Shown here: piece by piece, positions 18,703 to 27,770 of the stretch
How the letters are laid out: the number at the start of each line of letters is the position of its first letter
How positions within the stretch are numbered: position 1 is the stretch's first letter
Source of the DNA: Woeseiaceae bacterium
GTDB taxonomy: Bacteria > Pseudomonadota > Gammaproteobacteria > Steroidobacterales > Woeseiaceae
Length of the DNA: 64,000 nt
Direction of reading: 5' to 3'
Assembly: GCA_021773115.1 (NCBI GenBank)
Contig: JAJFKS010000034.1
Location: forward strand, 218,795 to 282,794
Translations under genes and position numbers: made by a program
Notes under the pieces: model-generated
Databases searched by the model: none
Seen by the model: only the letters and a program-made list of their open reading frames with translations
What the model was told of the DNA's origin: nothing

Positions 18703-18887
18703 GCGTTTCTCCGATTCATATTGACACAGCGCCACCGGCTCTGAGCGAGATATTGACTATAATGACGGCGGAATTCACATAATGTGCGACGTATCTCATT
18801 ATCGGAAAAATCTGCCATATATAGTCCGGATGAGCGCTTGGTCTCGGCTCAGCGGATGACTTGGATTATGTAATTGGAGTGCACATT
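18703..18887. promoter_or_regulatory. Divergent control region between two c-di-GMP genes
   Basis: These 185 bases separate the minus-strand REC-EAL gene from the plus-strand REC-PAS-GGDEF-EAL gene. The region contains an 11-base palindrome CACAT-A-ATGTG at 18776-18786 and an AT-rich segment. TTGACT at 18753 is followed 19 bases later by CATAAT at 18778, a possible but over-long plus-strand promoter that overlaps the palindrome. A shared regulator acting on both directions is possible. No known operator was recognised. Confidence 0.3.
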
Positions 18888-21131
18888 TTGGCGAATAAAC
18901 TGGATCAGAGCGAGACTTCGCAGCCTGCAACCGCCACTGTGTTGGTCGTTGACGACATCGAAGTCAATCGTGAGCTGCTGGCCCGGTACCTCAAAAAGCG
19001 AAACTTCAATGTGGTGCTGGCGGAGGGTGGCGAAGCAGCGCTTGAGGCCATAAAAAAAGCAACCCCTGACCTCGTATTGCTCGATGTCATGATGCCCGAT
19101 ATTGATGGCCTGACGGTCTTGCGGCGTTTGCGGACAAACTACTCAGCAGGTGAGTTGCCAATTATCATGGTGACCGCCCTGGATGACCAGAAAAAGGTCG
19201 TCGAAGCACTGGCACTCGGGGCGAACGACTACATCACAAAACCGATTGATTTTCCGGTTCTCGACGCGCGTTGTGCCGGTCAGCTAGAGCGCAAGACCGC
19301 CGAGCAGGCCGTTCGCGAAATAAACGCCGAACTCGAGCAACGCGTGCAGACGCGAACCGCCGAGTTACGCCGTGCCTATGACGTGCTGAAGGAGGAAAGC
19401 GAGCAACGCAAAAAGGCCCAGGCATTACTGCGCAAGAAAGAGGAAATGTACCGCACGCTCTACGATGATAATCCGACCACCTTTTTTACTGTTGACCGGG
19501 ATTTGACTCTGGTATCGGTGAACCGCTTTGGCGCGACCCAGCTGGGATTTGATGTCGCCGAGTTAGTCGGGGCTAAACTCGACAGGATTCACAGCGACGA
19601 CGATACTGCGATCGTCACGGCAGCGATCATGGAATGCGTCGCCAATCAAGGCGAAACGCGAACCTGGGAGGCTCGCATGCAGCATAGCGACGGCCGCATT
19701 ACCTGGGCGCGGGCTACCGGCAAATGCGTCAATGACGCCGATGATCGCACGGCTGTGCTGGTCGTCTGCGAGGACATAACCGAAGCCCGTCATTTGTCTG
19801 AGCAACTTTCCTATGAAGCACGTCACGATGCCCTGACCGGACTCTACAATCGCCGCGAGTTCGAACTCCGATTGCAGCACGCACTTGACTTGATAAAAGG
19901 TGACAATTCTATTCGACACACGCTTTGTTACATTGACCTCGACCAGTTCAAAGTGGTCAACGACAATTGCGGCCATGTCGGAGGTGATGAATTGCTGCGG
20001 CAGCTGGCAGCCACATTGAAAAAGCGTCTGCGCGGCGGTGATTTGGTTGCCCGGCTCGGCGGCGATGAATTTGGCATCCTGCTCGAAAACTGTGATACAA
20101 AATTTGCGGAGCGTGTCGCAAACGAAATTCGCACAACGATCAGCGAATTTAGATTTGCTTGGGATGGCAAGAGTTTTTCGCTCGGTGCGAGTGTTGGTGT
20201 GGTTGTCATTGACGAGGCACTGGATTCCATTTCTCAGGTCATGCTGGCAGCGGATACGGCGTGTTACGCGGCAAAGGACGCCGGACGAGACCGCATTCAC
20301 ATGTATCGCCCTGACGATGACGAGATTGAGCAGCGCCACGGTGAAATGCAATGGGTGATAAGAATCAAGCGCGCGTTGGAGCAAGATCGGTTCAAGCTGT
20401 ACGCCCAGCCCATCGTTCCGCTGGTAGACAATCCTGGCAGCGGGTTACATTACGAGGTGCTGGTTCGTTTGCAAGATGAAGAGGGCAATATCGTGCCGCC
20501 CGGGGCATTCCTGCCCGCCGCAGAACGCTACAATATATCGAGCAACATTGATCGCTGGGTGGTGGCATCGACTTTGGCATGGCTGGAGGCGCATCCCGAC
20601 CACGTCAATCAATTGGACGTTTGTTCGATCAATCTTTCCGGCCAAACACTCGGCGATAAGCTGATGCTAAATGAGATTTTGGCAAATCTTGCGGACGTAA
20701 ATGTGCCGCCGGATAAGTTGTGCTTCGAGATTACCGAAACCGCTGCGATTGCCAATTTGCAGATCGCACAGGAGTTTATCGGTGCCCTGAAAGACAGAGG
20801 TTGCCTGTTCGCACTCGACGATTTCGGCAGCGGGCTGTCATCATTCGCGTACCTCAAGAACCTGCCTGTCGATTTTCTGAAAATTGATGGCGTCTTCATC
20901 AAGAATGTTGTCGAAGACCCGGTGAGCCTGGCGATCGTTCGATCGATTAACCAGGTCGGCAAGGTCATGGGCAAAAAGACCATCGCGGAATTTGTCGAAA
21001 ATAATGAAATAGTCGAAAAACTTCGAGAGGTTGGCGTCGACTATGCGCAGGGCTACGGCATCGGTAAGCCAATGGCAATTGATGAACTGATCAAGATGCC
21101 CGCCTTGAAAAGTATCGCCGCGGGCCAATAA
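18888..21131 (+). CDS. REC-PAS-GGDEF-EAL dual-domain c-di-GMP protein
   Basis: A soluble response regulator of about 747 residues. A TTG at 18888 has GGAG 8 bases upstream and is preferred over the TTG at 18861. The order is receiver (VLVVDDIEVNRELLARYL; LLDVMMPDIDG), coiled coil (Glu/Arg-rich, RTAELRRAYDVLK), PAS (about 195-315), GGDEF and EAL. GGDEF is intact (RLGGDEF) with an RxxD inhibitory site (RGGD). The EAL motif reads EVL, while NLS, FEITE, DDFGSG, LKID and DYAQGYGIGKP are kept, as in the RmcA/MorA-like class. It could make or destroy c-di-GMP depending on phosphorylation. It is divergent from the REC-EAL gene. Confidence 0.9.
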   Translation: MANKLDQSETSQPATATVLVVDDIEVNRELLARYLKKRNFNVVLAEGGEAALEAIKKATPDLVLLDVMMPDIDGLTVLRRLRTNYSAGELPIIMVTALDDQKKVVEALALGANDYITKPIDFPVLDARCAGQLERKTAEQAVREINAELEQRVQTRTAELRRAYDVLKEESEQRKKAQALLRKKEEMYRTLYDDNPTTFFTVDRDLTLVSVNRFGATQLGFDVAELVGAKLDRIHSDDDTAIVTAAIMECVANQGETRTWEARMQHSDGRITWARATGKCVNDADDRTAVLVVCEDITEARHLSEQLSYEARHDALTGLYNRREFELRLQHALDLIKGDNSIRHTLCYIDLDQFKVVNDNCGHVGGDELLRQLAATLKKRLRGGDLVARLGGDEFGILLENCDTKFAERVANEIRTTISEFRFAWDGKSFSLGASVGVVVIDEALDSISQVMLAADTACYAAKDAGRDRIHMYRPDDDEIEQRHGEMQWVIRIKRALEQDRFKLYAQPIVPLVDNPGSGLHYEVLVRLQDEEGNIVPPGAFLPAAERYNISSNIDRWVVASTLAWLEAHPDHVNQLDVCSINLSGQTLGDKLMLNEILANLADVNVPPDKLCFEITETAAIANLQIAQEFIGALKDRGCLFALDDFGSGLSSFAYLKNLPVDFLKIDGVFIKNVVEDPVSLAIVRSINQVGKVMGKKTIAEFVENNEIVEKLREVGVDYAQGYGIGKPMAIDELIKMPALKSIAAGQ

Positions 21132-21193
21132 TCACCCGTTCCGGCTAGCATTCGGTCGCGCCAAGCGGCATCGAACCGTGTAATCTTCGGGCC

Positions 21194-23113
21194 GTGAAAT
21201 CCCTCTCAGAACTCTTCGGCGAGCAAAGCCCTCTCAAAGACTTGCTGCCCGGATTCCAGCCACGCGCTGGGCAGGGCTGGATGGCTGAAGCTGTGGCCGA
21301 GGCAATACAGAATTCCGGCAAGCTGGTTGTCGAAGCGGGGACGGGTACCGGCAAGACCTTCGCCTATTTAATCCCGGCCTTGTTGAGTGGGCGCAAGACG
21401 ATCATCAGTACCGGCACCAAAGCCTTGCAGGATCAGCTTTATCACCGCGACCTGCCGATTGTCAGCAAGGCAATTGGCCGGCCCGTTACCACGGCGCTGT
21501 TGAAGGGGCGTGCGAATTACCTGTGTCTGCACCGACTCGATCAGGTGGGTGACTCGGACCGGCAGATTCTCGGTGATCTTAACGAAGTCCACGAGTGGCG
21601 CCACCGCACGATGAGTGGCGACAAAGCTGAACTCATCGAAGTACCGGAAGATTCCCCGGTCTGGCCGCTGGTAACCTCAACCGCCGACAACTGCCTCGGC
21701 CAGAAATGTCCCGAGTATTCGAAGTGTCATGTTGTCAAGGCGCGCAAGGCGGCACAGGAGGCCGATCTTGTCGTGGTGAATCACCATCTGTTACTGGCAG
21801 ATCTGGCAATGAAGGAAGAGGGCTTCGTCGAATTCCTGCCCGGGGCAGAGGCTATCATCCTCGACGAAGCACACCAGATACCGGACCTTGCGGTGCAGTT
21901 TTTCGGCATCTCACTTGGCAGTCGTGAGATCGAGCGACTGGTGGATGAAACGCGTGCTGCGACTCTTAAGTATTCGCAACCTGATCTCGATCGTCGCGTC
22001 GATGCGCTGCAAACGGCGATTCGAAATATGCGCGCCGATGCGCCGCGAAATGAAGGTCGTCATGAACTCAGCGAAGTCATGACCGGTATGCGCGCAGCAT
22101 TCGAAACGCTGTCTCACGCGCTGCACGATGTTCAGACCGCGATAGCCGGCCTGGGCGATGCGACGATCGAACTTGAGAAAATCCACGAACAGTGCGTCGG
22201 TTTCGCCGAACGACTGGCGGTACTAACCAGTGAAGACTCCTGGGACGGGCTGCGCTGGCTCGAAATTCACCCGCGCAGTTTGCGTTTGCATCTGACGCCA
22301 CTCGATGTCTCCGGAAAACTGAACGGGCTGATCAACAATGATTATCAGTCGTGGATATTTACCTCGGCGACCCTGGCGATCGGTGAGGACTTTTCTCATT
22401 TCGGCTCGCGTATGGGCCTGGCGGGTGTTGCCGGTGTCGCTTTTCCGAGTCCGTTTTCGCTGCAGCAAAACGGATTAATATATTTGCCCGATGATATGCC
22501 CCAGCCATCCGATCCGTCACACACCGAAGCGATGCTCGAGGCAGTGACGCCGTTACTCGATTTGACGACGGGTGGCATGTTTTGTCTGTTTACGAGTCAC
22601 CGTGCCCTGAACAAGGCTGGAAACTGGTTCAAGCAAAACAAATCCACCTTGCGCGGCCGTAAGCTGCTTGTCCAGGGCGATGCGCCGCGCGATGACCTGC
22701 TGCGGCGATTCCGCCAGATTGGCGATGCGGTGTTGCTCGGTACCGGCAGCTTTTGGGAAGGCGTTGACGTGCGCGGGCCAGCGCTGAGCGTTGTTGCGAT
22801 TGATAAATTGCCTTTCGGCTCGCCGTCGGATCCATTGATGATGGCGCGTCTGGAATATCTGCGTCGTCAGGGTGCCAATGGATTCATGGAGCACCAGTTG
22901 CCGCAGGCCGCGCTTTCGCTCAAGCAGGGCGCGGGTCGCTTGCTTCGGGACCACAATGACTATGGTGTGGTCGTTCTATGCGACCCCAGAATCCGCGGCA
23001 AACCTTACGGCAGGATGTTTCTCGATTGCCTCGCACCGATGCCATCGACATCGGCATTGAACGAGGTCTCAAGCTTTCTTGCGGCACACCAGCGCAACGG
23101 GGCAGTGGCATGA
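21194..23113 (+). CDS. yoaA: ATP-dependent DNA helicase YoaA (DinG/XPD-like, Fe-S)
   Basis: A superfamily-2 helicase of 639 residues, close to the usual length of YoaA. Walker A AGTGTGKT is at about residues 47-54 and the DEAH box is ILDEAHQIPD. Four cysteines at 111, 167, 172 and 178 (CLGQKCPEYSKC for the last three) match the XPD-type 4Fe-4S site. Late motifs include GTGSFWEGVDVRG and QGAGRLLRD. It works in DNA repair with the polymerase III chi subunit in E. coli. Start is GTG 21194. The stop overlaps the tsaB start (ATGA), the same yoaA-tsaB pairing as in enterobacteria. Confidence 0.92.
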   Translation: MKSLSELFGEQSPLKDLLPGFQPRAGQGWMAEAVAEAIQNSGKLVVEAGTGTGKTFAYLIPALLSGRKTIISTGTKALQDQLYHRDLPIVSKAIGRPVTTALLKGRANYLCLHRLDQVGDSDRQILGDLNEVHEWRHRTMSGDKAELIEVPEDSPVWPLVTSTADNCLGQKCPEYSKCHVVKARKAAQEADLVVVNHHLLLADLAMKEEGFVEFLPGAEAIILDEAHQIPDLAVQFFGISLGSREIERLVDETRAATLKYSQPDLDRRVDALQTAIRNMRADAPRNEGRHELSEVMTGMRAAFETLSHALHDVQTAIAGLGDATIELEKIHEQCVGFAERLAVLTSEDSWDGLRWLEIHPRSLRLHLTPLDVSGKLNGLINNDYQSWIFTSATLAIGEDFSHFGSRMGLAGVAGVAFPSPFSLQQNGLIYLPDDMPQPSDPSHTEAMLEAVTPLLDLTTGGMFCLFTSHRALNKAGNWFKQNKSTLRGRKLLVQGDAPRDDLLRRFRQIGDAVLLGTGSFWEGVDVRGPALSVVAIDKLPFGSPSDPLMMARLEYLRRQGANGFMEHQLPQAALSLKQGAGRLLRDHNDYGVVVLCDPRIRGKPYGRMFLDCLAPMPSTSALNEVSSFLAAHQRNGAVA

Positions 23114-23781
23114 GGCGGCTGGCGATCGATACCTCGACCCTGGCCTGCACGGTTGCCTTGCGGCTGGATGGAATGCTTATCGAGCGGCACGAAGAACAGC
23201 CGCGCGAACATACGCGCTTGCTCATGCCGATGATCCGGGAGGTGCTCGAAGAGGCCAACACCGACCTTGCATCGCTTGATGCGATCGTTCTCGGCAATGG
23301 GCCCGGCTCGTTTATCGGCATGCGTATTGCGGCATCAGTCGCGCAGGGGCTGGCACATGGCGCAGGCCTCAATATTGTCCCGGTGTCGTCGCTAGCCGCA
23401 GTGGCAGCCCAGGTGTTTGAGGAAAGTACTGCCGAAAGGGTTGCGGTCGCACAGGATGCGCACATGCAGGAAGTCTACCTCGGTCTGTATGACCGCGGTC
23501 CGGACGGATTGCCGGAATCGCTGAGCGACGAACGATTGCACGCTGTCGGTGCCATCGCCGAACTGCAGGGCGATGGACCATGCGTGGCGGCAGGTCAAGG
23601 ATGGTTGCGTTATCCGGAGCACATGGCGGCCAACGCGGCGCTTCTCGGTGGGCCGCCTACCGTGTTGTACCCGAGCGCACGATTCTTGCTGTCGATATCG
23701 TCGGATTATCCAATGCTCGCGCCGAAGAATATTGAACCCGCGTACCTGCGGCAAAAAGTCGCAGAAAAACCGCGCGGATAG
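23110..23781 (+). CDS. tsaB: tRNA t6A37 threonylcarbamoyl transferase subunit TsaB
   Basis: A 223-residue ASKHA-fold protein that supports TsaD in making the universal t6A37 modification of tRNA. The start LAIDTSTLACTVAL and the GPGSFIGMRIAASVAQGLA segment are family signatures. ATG 23110 is chosen because it overlaps the yoaA stop by four bases; the reading frame continues upstream inside yoaA but without family sequence. It ends 75 bases before phoB; the phoB control region begins right after its stop. Confidence 0.93.
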   Translation: MRRLAIDTSTLACTVALRLDGMLIERHEEQPREHTRLLMPMIREVLEEANTDLASLDAIVLGNGPGSFIGMRIAASVAQGLAHGAGLNIVPVSSLAAVAAQVFEESTAERVAVAQDAHMQEVYLGLYDRGPDGLPESLSDERLHAVGAIAELQGDGPCVAAGQGWLRYPEHMAANAALLGGPPTVLYPSARFLLSISSDYPMLAPKNIEPAYLRQKVAEKPRG

Positions 23782-23785
23782 GAAA

Positions 23786-23803
23786 TCGTAACAGTCCTGT
23801 AAT
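23786..23803 (+). promoter_or_regulatory. Pho box upstream of phoB
   Basis: Two 7-base half-sites TCGTAAC and CTGTAAT are separated by 4 bases (AGTC), the 11-base period of the PhoB consensus CTGTCAT-N4-CTGTCAT. TCAAAT at 23814-23819 is a weak -10 sequence at the right distance, with the Pho box replacing the -35. It lies 53 bases before the phoB ATG and implies autoregulation under phosphate limitation. Confidence 0.6.
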
Positions 23804-23856
23804 ATTGGGCTGCTCAAATACGTGGCTGCGTCACCCAACCAGGTTGCAGAGACTGA

Positions 23857-24549
23857 ATGACCGCAAAGAAAGTCCTTATCGTTGAAGACGAAAAACCGAT
23901 CCGTGACATGGTCGCCTTTCATTTGTCACGCGCTGGATTTGAGGTATTCGAAGCACCCGATTGCCGCACGGCCAGGACGCTGTTGGCTGATCAGCGGCCC
24001 GATATTGCGCTGGTCGACTGGATGCTGCCCGACATGAGCGGCCTGGAACTGACGCGAATGTTGAAACGCGACGCAGCGTTCGATGACTTGTCGATTATCA
24101 TGTTGACAGCACGTGCTGATGAACATGACAAAGTGTCCGGTCTGGACAGCGGTGCAGATGACTACATTACAAAGCCATTCGCTCCCCGGGAACTTGTCGC
24201 CCGAATTCAGGCGGTGTTGCGTCGTTCACAAGGCAGCGACGCCGACGTCATAACAATGGGCAAGCTCGAGCTTGATGCGATGGGGCATCGTGTCTCGAGT
24301 GGCGGGGCAGCGGTGAAGCTTGGCCCGACGGAGTATCGACTGTTGGAATTTCTAATGACGCATCCGGATCGTGTCTACAGTCGAGCGCAACTGCTGGACC
24401 GGGTTTGGGGTGCCAATGTTTACGTCGAAGAGCGTACGGTTGATGTGCATGTCCGTCGCCTGCGCAAGGCGTTGTCGAGTTCCTCGGCCGATGAATACAT
24501 TCAGACCATTCGAGGTTCCGGGTACCGCTTTTCCACTCGGGCGATATAG
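23857..24549 (+). CDS. phoB: Phosphate regulon response regulator PhoB
   Basis: An OmpR-class regulator of 230 residues. The receiver has VEDEKPIRDMV, phosphoacceptor Asp54 in LVDWMLPDMSG, and KPFAPRELVARI. The DNA-binding domain ends in the winged helix with RAQLLDRVWG and VDVHVRRLRKAL and finishes IRGSGYRFS. It activates phosphate-starvation genes by binding Pho boxes, three sets of which are found in this window. A Pho box lies upstream, and phoR follows after 5 bases. Identity is firm from sequence and context. Confidence 0.96.
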   Translation: MTAKKVLIVEDEKPIRDMVAFHLSRAGFEVFEAPDCRTARTLLADQRPDIALVDWMLPDMSGLELTRMLKRDAAFDDLSIIMLTARADEHDKVSGLDSGADDYITKPFAPRELVARIQAVLRRSQGSDADVITMGKLELDAMGHRVSSGGAAVKLGPTEYRLLEFLMTHPDRVYSRAQLLDRVWGANVYVEERTVDVHVRRLRKALSSSSADEYIQTIRGSGYRFSTRAI

Positions 24550-24554
24550 CGCCG

Positions 24555-25847
24555 ATGTCACCCTCCGCTCGAAAGTTTGCGATGTCCCTGCTGTTGTTCT
24601 TGCTACTGGGGGCACTAATTGGCTGGTATTACGATCGAACGATCACCGGCTTGCTGATTGCGTCGCTGCTGGGGCTGGCATGGCAGACGCGACAGCTACT
24701 GCAATTTGAGCGTGCACTGCGCACCGACAACTTTGACAAGTTTCGCTACGGCGAGGGCATTTGGGAACAGTTGTTCTCTCGCGTGCGATTTGACCGGGAG
24801 CGCGGCCGACGCCGCAAAGAGGCCTATCGCAATCTCCTGAAAGAAGTTCGTAAATCGACTGACGCGATGCCCGATGGCGCGATTATCCTCAATTCTCGAA
24901 ACGAGATAGTCGCGTGCAACCGGGCGGCCTCCGTGTTGGGCGGTTTGAAACGGAAAAAAGACCGCGGCCAGCGACTCGACAATATCCTGCGAGACCAAAG
25001 TATTTCGGCATTGATCAATGCCAGTAATTTTGACCAATCAATTGAAGTTGCCTCGCCCGTCCGTGACGGCGACTGGTTGAATTGCAGGGTCGTTCCGTAC
25101 GGTGTCGACCAGAAACTGTTTTTGCTTCGTGATGTCACCGAACGCGTGCGCCTCGGTAAAATGCGTCGCGATTTTGTAGCAAACGCATCGCATGAATTGC
25201 GTTCGCCGTTAACTGTTATTGGTGGTTACCTCGAAGCGCTGTCCGACGACGATGAATTGCCGCCGCAATGGGAAAAGCCGGTGCAGCAAATGCGCAGCCA
25301 GTCGGAGCGCATGCAACAGATTCTTGCCGTACTGATGGAGTTGTCACGACTGGAAAATGCGACTTCGGCGAGTCACGAGGAGGCGATTGATGTCGGTTCG
25401 CTCATCAATAAGGTGCTTACGTCGCTGCCGCGACAACCCGGTCAGGCTGACATTTCAACGAAAGTAACATGCAGCACTCAATTGCTTGGCCGAGAGGCTG
25501 AAATTGAATCTGTTCTGGTCAATTTACTGGCAAACGCGCTCAGGTACACATCGGCCGACGGGTCGATTAACGTGAGCTGGACGCACGATACCGATGGCGC
25601 GAGCCTGGTCGTTGAAGACACCGGAATCGGGATTGAAGCTGAGCATCTGCACCGTCTAACGGAGCGTTTTTTTCGTGTGGATCGTGGCCGCAGCCGTGAT
25701 GACGGTGGAGTCGGGCTTGGCCTCGCTATCGTCAAGCATGTCCTCGTTCGTCACGACGCCGAGCTCGATATTCGCAGTGAGCCTGGCTCTGGCAGTTGTT
25801 TTCGTTGTGTCTTCCCGGCCAGCCGGCTCGACAAATCCGTGTCATAA
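24555..25847 (+). CDS. phoR: Phosphate regulon sensor kinase PhoR
   Basis: An inner-membrane kinase of 430 residues. Two short membrane segments near the N-terminus (about residues 8-22 and 28-44) have almost no periplasmic loop, as in PhoR, which senses through PstSCAB-PhoU rather than directly. A charged linker, a PAS-like domain (about 95-190), HisKA with NASHELRSPLTVIGGY (His213) and HATPase with DTGIGI and GVGLGLAIVKHVLVRH follow. The stop codon (25845-25847) lies inside the first Pho box of the downstream porin. Confidence 0.95.
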   Translation: MSPSARKFAMSLLLFLLLGALIGWYYDRTITGLLIASLLGLAWQTRQLLQFERALRTDNFDKFRYGEGIWEQLFSRVRFDRERGRRRKEAYRNLLKEVRKSTDAMPDGAIILNSRNEIVACNRAASVLGGLKRKKDRGQRLDNILRDQSISALINASNFDQSIEVASPVRDGDWLNCRVVPYGVDQKLFLLRDVTERVRLGKMRRDFVANASHELRSPLTVIGGYLEALSDDDELPPQWEKPVQQMRSQSERMQQILAVLMELSRLENATSASHEEAIDVGSLINKVLTSLPRQPGQADISTKVTCSTQLLGREAEIESVLVNLLANALRYTSADGSINVSWTHDTDGASLVVEDTGIGIEAEHLHRLTERFFRVDRGRSRDDGGVGLGLAIVKHVLVRHDAELDIRSEPGSGSCFRCVFPASRLDKSVS

Positions 25848-25878
25848 AACTGCAATACTTTCGTCATATAAGGGCAAT
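25839..25878 (+). promoter_or_regulatory. Tandem Pho box array (four half-sites) before the porin
   Basis: Four 7-base elements lie at exact 11-base steps: GTGTCAT (25839), CTGCAAT (25850), TCGTCAT (25861) and GGGCAAT (25872), with A/T-rich 4-base spacers. Two PhoB dimers could bind side by side. The first element overlaps the phoR stop codon. A clear -10 was not seen downstream. The porin ATG is 82 bases beyond the last element. Confidence 0.65.
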
Positions 25879-25959
25879 ACGACGTGCGCAGACTGTTGCC
25901 TCAGAAGTCAATCAATAACCAGGCCTGACACGGCCAGCATCAAGGCAGGAATCGAATCA

Positions 25960-27039
25960 ATGAATTTCAAGAGAACCGCAATAACTTCTTTGGCGGCATT
26001 GTTGCTTGCCACACACGCAATGGCCGATGAGCCTGGCTGGGCAGATCGAATCAAGTTCAAAGGTGATATTCGACTTCGATACGAAGGTATCGACGAAGAG
26101 TTCGAGACAAACCGCAATCGCATGCGATTTCGAGCGCGTCTTGGATTGACCGCCGACGTACAGGACGACGTCAAGGTCGTGTTGCAGTTCGCGACGGGTG
26201 GTGACAACCCGGTTTCGACCAATCAGACGTTTGATGACGGTTTTTCAACGAAAGACATTGGTCTCGATCTCGCCTATGTAGACTGGCGCGTCAACGACCT
26301 TGTGTCGATTAGTGCGGGCAAGATGAAGAACCCCCTTTTCCGTGCGGGCGGTGCGCCGCTAATCTGGGACGGCGATCTGAATCCGGAAGGGTTTGCCGCT
26401 AAATTCAGCTCTGGCGTATTTTTCGCTACTGCCGCCGGGTTTTCTGCGGAAGAGCGTAGCTCGGCTGACGATTCGCTGTTGTATGCACTACAAGGCGGCG
26501 TGAAAGTCGCTGTTGTCGACAACGCTAAACTGACGGCCGGTATTGGTTACTTTGCCTACACTGACACAATTGGAAATTCACCATTTTACAACGGTAGCGC
26601 GAAAGGCAATTCAGTCGATCTAAACGGCAACTACCTGTACGAGTACAGGAACAGCGAGGTATTCGCACAGATCGATACCAAGCTCGGTGACTGGGCGTTC
26701 CTGGTGTTCGCGCAATACACGCAGAATCACGAGGTGAGCAATCAGGACACGGCTTATGCGTTAGGTGCGAAACTCGGGTCGGCGAAAAACAAGGGCGACA
26801 TGGAGTTCGCCGTCATCTTTCAGGACATTGAGGCAGACGCCGTCATTGGCACCTTCAACGATTCCGACTTCGGTGGAAGTGGTACGGATTCGGAGGGCTT
26901 TATCCTAAAAGCGAAGTATGGGCTGTCGAAGAAGGTATTCCTGGGTGGGACTATGTTCGTCAATGACATTAATCGTTTCCAGGGAACGGAACACGATTAT
27001 AATCGCGTACAAATCGACCTGGAATTCAAGTTCGACTAG
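25960..27039 (+). CDS. Phosphate-regulated outer-membrane porin
   Basis: An outer-membrane beta-barrel protein of 359 residues. It has a signal peptide (KRTAITSLAALLLATHAMA) and a mature part of alternating strands starting IKFKGDIRLRYEG and ending with Phe-Lys-Phe-Asp. It resembles the putative porins (Porin_5 type) that follow phoB-phoR in Shewanella-like genomes. The reading frame runs back to 25675 inside phoR, but ATG 25960 has an AGGA ribosome site and a proper signal peptide. The Pho box array upstream argues for induction by phosphate starvation and uptake of phosphate or other anions. Ion preference is not readable. Confidence 0.83.
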   Translation: MNFKRTAITSLAALLLATHAMADEPGWADRIKFKGDIRLRYEGIDEEFETNRNRMRFRARLGLTADVQDDVKVVLQFATGGDNPVSTNQTFDDGFSTKDIGLDLAYVDWRVNDLVSISAGKMKNPLFRAGGAPLIWDGDLNPEGFAAKFSSGVFFATAAGFSAEERSSADDSLLYALQGGVKVAVVDNAKLTAGIGYFAYTDTIGNSPFYNGSAKGNSVDLNGNYLYEYRNSEVFAQIDTKLGDWAFLVFAQYTQNHEVSNQDTAYALGAKLGSAKNKGDMEFAVIFQDIEADAVIGTFNDSDFGGSGTDSEGFILKAKYGLSKKVFLGGTMFVNDINRFQGTEHDYNRVQIDLEFKFD

Positions 27040-27050
27040 TCGGAGTCATT

Positions 27051-27764
27051 ATGGAAGCGTCAGATCTTGGTGGTCACATTTCGAAACGTTATAACAAAGA
27101 CATCGAAGAGCTTAGAAGTTCGGTGTTGTCGATGGGCGGACTGGTCGAAACGCAGCTGCAGTTGGCGATAACCGCGATTGTCAGCGGCGATAGTGAGCTG
27201 GGGATTCAAGTTGCGAATGATGATTACAAGGTCAATAAACTCGAAGTCAGTATTGACGAAGAGTGTAGTCGTATTCTTGCAATGCGCGCGCCGGCCGCTG
27301 GCGACCTTCGGCTCATCGTCGCAATTATCAAAACGATCACGGACCTGGAGCGCATCGGCGACGAGGCCGAAAAAATCGGTTTTCTCGCGTCGCGTCTTGC
27401 GGCGATGGATCGGCCATCCGATTCCTATCGCGAACTGAAGAATCTCGGTACGCATGTTTTGCACATGCTCCGCGATGCAATGAACGCATTCGCGCGGCTG
27501 GATGTTCAGGAGGCCCTTGAGGTCGTGCGCGAAGACGATAGGGCTGACGAAGAGTACGAGGCCATACAACGGCAATGCATTACCTTTATGATGGAGGATC
27601 CTCGCTCCATCAAACGCGTGATGAACGTGACCTGGGCCGCGCGATCACTTGAGCGCATCGGTGATCACGCAAAGAACATCTGCGAATATGTCATCTATAT
27701 GGTGCAGGGCAGGGATGTACGGCATACTCGATTTTCCGACGTTGCCGAAAGTTCGAACGACTAA
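27051..27764 (+). CDS. phoU: Phosphate signalling protein PhoU
   Basis: A 237-residue all-helical protein of two PhoU repeats with SKRYNKDIEELRSSVLSMGGLVE at its start, ERIGDEAEKIG in repeat one and ERIGDHAKNICEYVIYM in repeat two, the metal-binding helices of the family. It links PstSCAB to PhoR and restrains signalling when phosphate is sufficient. Here it lies 11 bases after the porin gene rather than after pstB, so it is likely cotranscribed with the porin from the tandem Pho boxes. Confidence 0.94.
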   Translation: MEASDLGGHISKRYNKDIEELRSSVLSMGGLVETQLQLAITAIVSGDSELGIQVANDDYKVNKLEVSIDEECSRILAMRAPAAGDLRLIVAIIKTITDLERIGDEAEKIGFLASRLAAMDRPSDSYRELKNLGTHVLHMLRDAMNAFARLDVQEALEVVREDDRADEEYEAIQRQCITFMMEDPRSIKRVMNVTWAARSLERIGDHAKNICEYVIYMVQGRDVRHTRFSDVAESSND

Positions 27765-27770
27765 AAGCCA

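Noticed and set aside
25675..25959. N-terminal extension of the porin reading frame back into phoR.
   Set aside because: The extension overlaps phoR in another frame; ATG 25960 has a ribosome site and begins a proper signal peptide.
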